The position numbers and the translations under genes are program-made. The notes under the pieces were generated by a model. It was not told the origin of the DNA. It saw nothing but the letters and a program-made list of their open reading frames with translations, and made no database searches. This document shows, in pieces, positions 57,160 through 64,000 of a DNA stretch of 64,000 nucleotides; position 1 is the first letter of the stretch; each line of letters opens with the position of its first letter. The DNA comes from Euprymna scolopes (taxonomy: Eukaryota > Mollusca > Cephalopoda > Sepiida > Sepiolidae), in NCBI GenBank assembly GCA_024364805.1, contig CM044497.1, positions 14,841,830-14,905,829 on the forward strand, given 5' to 3'.

Positions 57160-58745
57160 TAAAGTGAGATGCTTGTAGAATATGCATTATCCCAAATGTG
57201 GCAAAAATAGTACATGCATTCGCGAATTGTAACTTTGTAAAATATATAATACTCTCCGGTGTGTACGATGCTTTTTTAGATTTTCAGTTAAGCTTGTTTT
57301 TCAAAAATTAAAAACGTATGACGTCAAAACTCTCATTAACACGGAATTCGATGCACTTCAGTAATAATTGCATTGCTGATAGTATATTTTATGACATCGT
57401 ACAGAAAATAGTATCCATGCATATTTGCTAATTTCAGTGTATAATCAAGTTTACATATAGGTTCCCGTGAAATCGCTGTAGTTATGTTAAAGTCAGTACA
57501 AAATGCGTGCCCATTTAAAAAAGGTTTAAAAGCAAAATAAATGTTTTATACATACATAGGTCCTTTATAGTGTGGAATGTTTATAAAGGGGGTTCTTCTT
57601 GATATTCGTTTCTTTTCGTCAAGTGGTTATTGTAGAAATAAGCTTCTTTCCATGAAAGAATAGGACACACGGAGACGTTCGCTGAGTTTTCTTCAAGGGG
57701 TTTATTTGGAGATATTGGATTCAAGATAGAGAAACTAATGTTATCTTAACTAATTGTTTACTTCTTAACTTTCTAATTTACTGATATGAGTAACGCAGAC
57801 AAAGTCATCGATGCAAAATTCAGCTTAGATTATTTCTACATTATTGGCAGTGTCTTATTCGAACGGCTTCTACAGAGAAACTGATGGAATATTTTGTTTC
57901 TTGCAGCTCAAAAACGTGACGTAATTTTCATCATCTACCTCTATTTTTTCTAACATCTGACCTGTTGCCACCTGCCTCAACTTTACAACACCCATCTCTC
58001 ATTCAACCCTGGGAACGACTCTGTTTTACATGTCTGACATATGCACTTCGTGTAATCATTGCTAAAGTTCACACTAGCTAACTTAATTCCCATATGCATA
58101 GGCTCAATAACATGTAACACATTTGGAAATACCACGTGCTATATGAGAATGAACAGCAACAACTTGATAACATGTTAAAATCATTTCCTTAAAGAGGGTA
58201 TATGTTTGACTTGATACCCTTTGTGAATTTTATTTTCTCCAGATGTTTCAACATTCAAAGTAGACTGTCTCACCTCAATGAAACATAATAAAGACAAGGT
58301 TTCCTATCCTGCTACTCTTGCCATCACTTTTTTGTCGAATTATAGTCAATAAGACAAGAGAAGGAATTCCATTTGAAATGAGCGAAAACAATTTCAGTTT
58401 GAAGATTTTTTAACTTATTCTAATAATATAAAACCGAAATGATTAGCCATATTTTTAGTTTTACATAATTTCACACCGTCTGTTAAATAAAATAAAATTG
58501 CAATGTCAAGATTTCCATGAAAACGTTTTCATAATTGCTCAGTGAAGCAATGTGATTGAATTCATATTGTTTTATTATTCTTATAACCTCACTTTCCAAT
58601 ATTTCTAATCGAGAAAATAAACTGCAATGAAAATAGAATCCAAAATGTATCTCTAATCATAGGAATAGGTTAATCTTGTTTCTAAATATGAGTCAAAATC
58701 AAGACATATTTTTTCAACATAAGATTTTATGCAATTCGCGTAAAG
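57160..58745. other. Unassigned 1.6-kb stretch
   Basis: Nothing recognised. Confidence 0.4.
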
Positions 58746-58942
58746 CGACCGTCAGATAAAACGAGGTACAGATGGTGAGCAAATTTTTTTATCGGTTGCA
58801 TAAGACGACTGCTAAATCACGAAACCATGTTTGTTTAGCCTAGGCTTGACATTGCAACACCTGGTATCTTATGAAATATTGGTTTTTAAAGATGATTTTT
58901 TTTAAACTTTAAGGGTCGTCTTATATGCCAAAATATACGGTA
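58746..58942. mobile_element. Possible MITE (GGTCGTCTTATATGCC end)
   Basis: GGTCGTCTTATATGCCAAAA followed by TATACGGTAAG resembles the terminal repeat of short TIR elements. The opposite end (AAGCGACCGTCAGATAAAACG) and an internal GCATAAGACGACTGC are related in inverted form. Boundaries are approximate. Confidence 0.35.
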
Positions 58943-59099
58943 AGTAAAATAAAAAAAAAAAAGATAACTGTGTTCCAATATTTATCATAGTCCGTTAACT
59001 AATTTCCGAGTGAATTGCGTACATACAACCATATAAAGAGATGTTTATAAAATAGAAATAAAGAAAATCCGAGTAAAATACATATTTCATATTAGGAGT

Positions 59100-59520
59100 A
59101 TGGCTTTCTTGTGGCTTTCAATTTTTTCGGAACGCAAGTGCACGGATCCCGGTAGTTTCCATATAATTTTGTCAAACGTGTGTTTCCCGTGTGTTGAAGA
59201 ACTGCAGAAATCTTCAACCATTCTATTACCTTTGCTATTGGAGCGCCTTTTCCCTTGTTTACGGTTATCCCCCTCCCCAGAACAGACTGCAGGATATAAT
59301 GTTCAATTATCTCATTCGTATTCACCAAATAATCGATGCTTCCTTCCTTCCTTCCGGTATTTCTCCAAGCAACAAACGAGCAATTTTTCCAGATGAAATC
59401 CTATCACGCCTAGAAAGATATTACAGAATGTATATGCGAAAGAGAATCTGCTTTAACTATCCGATAAACCATTTACGTCTGTCCAAAGACTTTTGTTTTC
59501 CAGTTCCGTTGGCGAAATAA
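59100..59520 (+). other. Open frames of unknown meaning
   Basis: Overlapping frames at 59,100-59,396 and 59,191-59,520 run together with a minus-strand frame at 59,092-59,328. The 109-codon frame contains a Tyr/Arg-rich RLERYYRMYMRKRI stretch. No family is recognised. It could be a decayed exon or chance. Confidence 0.25.
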
Positions 59521-59696
59521 CTCTTTTAATTACAGTGTTCTACATTATTTCGAAGTCCCTAGCCAAATGTGGTGAAATAGTTGTGAAATTTCTACTCACA
59601 TAGAATCTGGATTCATTGTTAGTAAACTATTCATGGCCGACAATGATAGCACACTGAATGATTTACATACGTGATGGGCTTCTCTATCTGTTTTTA

Positions 59697-60409
59697 TCTC
59701 CTATTATATAAAAGTTACTCTGTGTGTGCTTGTGTGTGAGAGCTCCTTCCTCATATGTTCCGAGAAGTTAATTTATATGTCTGGGAGTGTTTTTAGATAT
59801 GCTTTGTACAGAAATTTATTTGATTAGTATCGAAAATCGAAAACATCTGATCTTAAAAATAGCTTCTCTCTTTTACAGGAGAATATTTTAAATTACATCA
59901 TCAAGGGAGATAATAATATTTCAGCAAATTATTTCTTCTTAAAAACAGGTTCATCATAATCTGGAAATATGGCTTAGTGGTAGACCATTCGACTGCAAAT
60001 CGAATGATCCCCCGTTCAGGCCCGGGTGTACCTCACCATTCTATTTTAATTTTTTTCTGATTAATGAGTCCAGTTTACGATAAAAGAAGAGGCACCATTT
60101 TAAATCGCCGCAAATTATTTCTTCGTTTGTATATTTTAAAACAAAACATTAGTCAGAGGTGACGATCCAGGACATTAATTGTCAAGCCCAGATATCAGCT
60201 GACGTGATATTGTAAACACACACAGACGAAATTTGATGAACAACATTATCATTATTATTTTTGTATTTAAAAATAAATTGCGAATTAATCCATAATATAT
60301 AATAATCAATTAAGGGTTGATTATATAATAATACATACGTTATCTACATGCATTAAAATATTATATTTACGCGTATTATACAACCGGACAATGCCGGGCT
60401 GACAGCTAG
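59697..60409 (+). mobile_element. Non-autonomous Helitron-like element (copy F)
   Basis: 713 bp. The 5' end A|TC-TCCTATTATATAAAAG is followed by a GTGTGTG stretch. The 3' end is CAACCGGACAATGCCGGGCTG, ACAG, CTAG, followed by G rather than T. The body matches copy E along most of its length, including GTCTGGGAGTGTTTTTAGAT and AGCTGACGTGATATTG-like words. Confidence 0.75.
59962..60030 (+). tRNA. tRNA-Cys-like sequence (GCA), inside Helitron-like copy F
   Basis: GGCTTAGTGGTAGACCATTC (D-arm/A box) is followed by a perfect five-base anticodon stem, TTCGA/TCGAA, with loop CTGCAAA, so the anticodon is GCA (Cys). The T-arm CCCCG-TTCAGGC-CCGGG pairs at four of five positions with a changed TTC loop. 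The acceptor stem does not pair convincingly, so this is a tRNA-derived module, not a functional tRNA gene. The same module sits in copy E. Confidence 0.6.
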
Positions 60410-60503
60410 GGTACGTATACTTGTGAGGGGGGCGGCTTTTTCTACACATATTGTTCTGTTGAGAAGTTTCCTACTAAAAGTACCATTAATAAATACTTTA
60501 AAT

Positions 60504-60809
60504 CAGAGATCGGCAACACGTTGACCCCGCGGACTGGATCGAATTATAATTACAGATCGCGGGTCGGACGATGGTCATTAATGAAAACACAAAGGAAATT
60601 ACATATGGAGACCCCTGTCAGCATAAATGTTTAAAATAAACATTGAGAAAAAAAACCCAAACCAACAAAAAAATAAAACACCTAACAAAAATTAGTTTTT
60701 TTGCAAGGAACTTCAAAATACTTTAAAGTAAAAAAATCATCCGAAGCGAAATGAATGACATTATGATGCGTAGGTTTGTAAGTGTCATTGGAATTTTACC
60801 ACAAACGAA

Positions 60810-60887
<78 letters not shown>

Positions 60888-61361
60888 GCGTGCACACACA
60901 CACGCGCACAAGACACAAAACATAAATAGAACACATATACACATGCATACGAGCAAAAATAGTTGCAAGCAGATACACTTACATACATATACATGCGGTA
61001 AAGTTCACACATTCATGAGGCATGAAGTAAAAAACTGATTAAGGCAACATTGTACTTTTGAAGTTGTCCTCGCATAATGTCTGTCGCGGTCGACCAAATT
61101 GGATCTTAGTTTGTCTTTTATACTTACTTTTTATATTTTACGCAGAAATAGAGGTGATTGGATTTTGGTCGTGTTTTTGCTGTCATAGCATTCAAATTCT
61201 GCAGGGTGCATCAGAGAAAGATAACATCAGGCATTTTGTTCAAGTTAAAAGCCAAGTATATCACGTTAAAAATAGAATCATTGGTAATCAGGCTCCTGGA
61301 CTGGCCCAAATGCATTTGTGTGTCGGATCCGGCTCGATTGCCTTAGGTTGCCGACCCTTTT
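60504..61361. mobile_element. hAT-like non-autonomous element
   Basis: The left end CAGAGATCGGCAACACGTTG and the reverse-complemented right end AAAAGGGTCGGCAACCTAAG are inverted repeats of the CAGxGxTCGGCAAC type seen in many animal hAT elements. GGACTGGATCG and GAGCCGGATCC extend the match. A long (CA)n array lies inside. The frame at 61,058-61,450 has no clear transposase motif. An exact 8-bp target duplication could not be read. Confidence 0.65.
60811..60905. repeat. (CA)n microsatellite
   Basis: About 37 CA units, then CGCG-interrupted units. Frames across it on both strands are artefacts. Confidence 0.95.
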
Positions 61362-61469
61362 TAAAAATGAATCTTGAATTTTCATCTAGTTGGGAACTTT
61401 CTATTAACTTCTTACAATCCAATCTAAAGATTAGCTATTATTTTCATTAGTTGCTCTACTGTTCTTCAG

Positions 61470-61560
61470 TATATAGAGATTCGGAGGTTAGATGTAACGG
61501 CCGAACCACAACGGTTCGTCCATTACATCTAACCCCTGACCAACTTCAGGTGAGTTTTCT
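61470..61560. repeat. Repeat variant with 22-bp hairpin
   Basis: GGTTAGATGTAACGGCCGAA (61,486 onward) and its near-perfect inverse TTCGTCCATTACATCTAACC (ending 61,534) flank a short ACAAC loop. The right arm continues CCTGACCAACTTCAGG, like the ACAACGTTTCGG...CTTCTTCAGG repeat at 27,738. Confidence 0.65.
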
Positions 61561-61639
61561 TATATCTGAGAACTTGTATCAAATTTGGAACTGAATCCAT
61601 TATTCAAAACGTAGGTATATTTGTTCTCGTACCGCCAGC

Positions 61640-61765
61640 CATTACTGAAATATTGCACAATCACGTTGACTCAACTGTTCTCGTCATACCACTGAAGTTA
61701 GGCAACGCTGAGTCTGGCCAGTACCAGATGGGTGACCATTTGGGACTATCAAGGCGTTATATGCA
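61640..61765 (+). pseudogene. 5S rRNA-derived pseudogene or SINE, copy 2
   Basis: ATCACGTTGACTCAACTGTT, CTCGTC, CACTGAAGTTAGGCAACG (A box region; canonical CCGAAGTTAAGCAACG), GTCTGGCCAGTACCAGATGGGTGACC (C box) and GGGACTATCAAGGCGTTATA follow the order of 5S rRNA. It is better preserved internally than copy 1 but not functional-looking at either end. Confidence 0.7.
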
Positions 61766-62743
61766 GATGGAAGGCCAGGTCGGTCCTTTTGATTTCCAAT
61801 GTGTGTAGTGGTGGTGTGCGCACACATTTACAGTCAAATGAAGATATTACAGAGTTTTTCGACCTCTATCATCTCGACTGCGTTTACAAAATGATGATGC
61901 TGATGAATATTGCATTCTTACTACTCTGTTACATCGACTAAAACATTGTGGGAACATTAGTCGGAATAATCGAAATAATACGAATTATCAATCTTTATAT
62001 TTAAAAAAAAATACGAAATCTAAATATTTGGTTTTCTAACAAGGTGTCGGCGCTTGCATCAAATTTCCAATCTTCTTAGGGTGAATTTTGTCTGACCTAG
62101 GAAGCTGTACCAAATTTCGAGCTGAATCCCTTGTTTCATCAATAAGGTAGATTATTCTTGTACCTGCGTATAAGTCTTAAATCATTAATTATTATATTGT
62201 TAGTACCTCAGTTAAATCAACTGAACATTTTAGAACAATAACCTAAATAATTACAAATAGTATAAATAATTACAAATAATACAAATATCAATCATTACCT
62301 TTCAAAGATACGAAATCTAAATATTCAGTTTGAAGCGACAGAGTTTCTAGAAACTTCATCTACTTGACGGCACCTTTCTTTCAACATTCACTCATTATTT
62401 CAATATGAATATCAAACTTGTGTCATGCTTCCTATGCTCCCATCACACTTTTCCATGGTTGGTAGAGATTATGACGAAGCTTTTATTGTGGGTGAGAAAA
62501 GATTGAAACTGCTACTCTCATAGTCATTTGCGTATATCAATTAATTTCTGCTTAATCATAAATAATTTATATTTTATAACTAATTTATATTAATTCATGA
62601 ATTCATAAATCTTATGATAATTTCCTTGACGGTTTTAGCCTGACGTGTAACGTATTACTCGAGCTATGATAACAATGCACTATTTCTACAACCATTGTGT
62701 AGCATGTAATAAATTTCAATCACAACATCCGTTTTATATATGA
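61766..62743. other. Unassigned DNA
   Basis: The body of a 5S-headed SINE may continue a little way past 61,766. Beyond that nothing is recognised. Confidence 0.4.
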
Positions 62744-63439
62744 CTAGCCAGGGGTACCCGGCGTTGTCCGGGTGTTTGTAGGTGTGTGTGAAAAAAAAAA
62801 ACCGAAGCCTTGACGCGCATAGTAAAATGTGAAAAAAACAGGTGTCCGTTTTTTACAAGTTAAAAAAAAAAAAACGAAGCCTTGACGCGTAGTTGGAAAA
62901 TAGTAAAGTGTGAAACAAAAACAGGTGCGCGTTTTTGACGAGTTATTGACGTGCCGGTGATAGCTATTCAGCAGTTAGCATTTTCTGCGGGACAGTTTTT
63001 AACGAGGTCAATAAATCGGTTTGTTTATTTTTAAAAACCCGCTCCCTGTTTATTAGGGGGAGTGTCTCGTCTCGAAATGAAAGCTACCGTATGATATGAC
63101 GAAGTCGACATTAACCAGCCGTTACTTAGCTCTCTGGAGTAGTCGAGTTTCGCTTTTTTTTTATACCGAAAACTGAATGTAACGCGTGCCGATCGGAACA
63201 TGTCGAATAATTAACGTTTGAAAATCAATAAATTAAATAGACAGGCGAGCTCAGTAGTTAACTCTGAGATATTACAATTTATAGATGATATAAAAAGTTT
63301 TAAGAAGTTGTGAACCGAGCGAGCGCTTCTCTGAAAGAAGCCTTTTGCGGAGATCGAGGAAAAGCTACATACATACATACATACATACATACATACATAC
63401 ATACATACATACATACATTTTCGCTTTTATATATATAGA
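62744..63439 (-). mobile_element. Non-autonomous Helitron-like element (copy A)
   Basis: 696 bp. The minus strand starts A|TC-TATATATATAAAAGCG, then a (TATG)n array, and ends CACCCGGACAACGCCGGGTA, CCCCTGG, CTAG|T. The 5' third (GCGAAAATG, GAGAAGCGCTCGC, AACTCTGAGATATTA on the other strand) matches copy B at 3,990-4,174. A tandem of about 65 bp (CGAAGCCTTGACGCG) occurs near its 3' end. Confidence 0.75.
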
Positions 63440-64000
63440 TGATAAGAGTGTTTTAATTAGAGAATAACTCATTCACAAATTCCTTCCAGAGTTTTAAACG
63501 ATTTTTGTTTCTATTTTATCTTCTGCCTCAGAAAATACAAATGATTTTCAAAAGATTTGTAACCGGAATTTCTTCACGGGGCTCTGTGATGTTATTACGT
63601 CGTTTAATCTTGAGGTCAGAACATTTTCTTATATCTTCTCTGGTAATGACGTTATATACGAGTGTCAGCAGATATTTGGCTATTAAAGCTGCAATTCTAT
63701 TTTCTTATATGTTGAAATGTTTTTAGCTGATATTTCAGTTTGCGCATGTCCGCATTTTACGAGTCATTTGAAAGATCATCCTTGAATTTCGCTATGCCGT
63801 CAACGCCACGAATTCGATAACTGTACCCACCAGGCAGATGGGCGCAATCGTGTTAAGAACAAAAAGCTATTACCACTATTGAGTTTCTATACTGGCAGTT
63901 TATGGATACTGGAAAAATAAATAACAAAGAATAATTTATTCTTACATGTGAGTATAACGATCAAAGTATTTTCATCTCAACTATAACGTTTGGGTGATGG
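63440..64000. other. Unassigned DNA
   Basis: A 73-codon frame at 63,505-63,726 has no recognised domain. Confidence 0.4.

Noticed and set aside
59962-60030. Functional tRNA-Cys gene
   Set aside because: The anticodon arm is perfect but the acceptor stem does not pair, the T-loop is altered, and the block is embedded in a repeat. It is a derived module.
60751-61038. His/Thr- and Val/Cys-repeat proteins
   Set aside because: Translations of the (CA)n array on both strands. The same applies to the Ile-Tyr frames at 11,020, 22,732, 31,837, 32,609 and 49,143.

Overview
The window is AT-rich eukaryotic DNA, most likely mollusc and probably cephalopod (octopus-like). This is inferred from the dense microsatellites ((TA)n, (GA)n, (AAT)n, (CA)n, (CATA)n), a short TTAGGG telomere-type tract, tRNA-, 5S- and snRNA-derived retroposons, and a mixed load of LINE, Penelope-like, LTR, Helitron-like and TIR elements. 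There is no operon structure and no intact host protein gene is recognisable. Most open frames are chance frames, microsatellite translations or pieces of mobile elements.

Layout. 0-11 kb: one 3' LINE copy, a Helitron-like element, a pair of direct repeats split by an insert with an 8-bp target duplication, a second Helitron-like locus with two opposed 3' ends, and a U2-like small-RNA retrocopy inside a perfect 17-bp duplication. 11-15 kb: a C2H2 zinc-finger ORF, a 527-bp assembly gap, a Penelope-like element with a GIY-YIG domain, two tandem 3' ends of a Dong/R4-like LINE in (AAT)n, then a promoter-like cluster (TCTCGCGAGA, CCGGAAGTG, AAAATGGCGAG) followed by a possible splice donor. 16-22 kb: SINE heads, a 5S-like copy, a 20-bp minisatellite, and two adjacent Helitron-like elements filled with an array of about 150-bp monomers. 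22-36 kb: a MITE copy, the best-preserved LINE (endonuclease end plus full reverse transcriptase, minus strand, 24.2-26.6 kb), more SINEs and Helitron-like copies. 36-40 kb: little recognisable. 40-48 kb: a broken Ty3/Gypsy-like LTR fossil carrying a nested Helitron-like copy and a nested U2-like retrocopy, then two more LINE tails. 49-64 kb: LINE tails, a MITE interrupted by a solo LTR, minisatellites, four further Helitron-like copies, a hAT-like element and a second 5S-like copy.

The unifying theme is a group of non-autonomous Helitron-like elements (at least nine well-supported loci). On their element strand they begin TC-TATA, and they end in a CCGG...CCGG hairpin and CTAG, usually between A and T. 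Several carry a tRNA-like A-box/B-box module a few hundred bases or less before the 3' hairpin. One of these (59,962-60,030) still folds as tRNA-Cys with a GCA anticodon. This recurrent pairing of a rolling-circle terminus with a tRNA-like module is the most interesting structure seen here.
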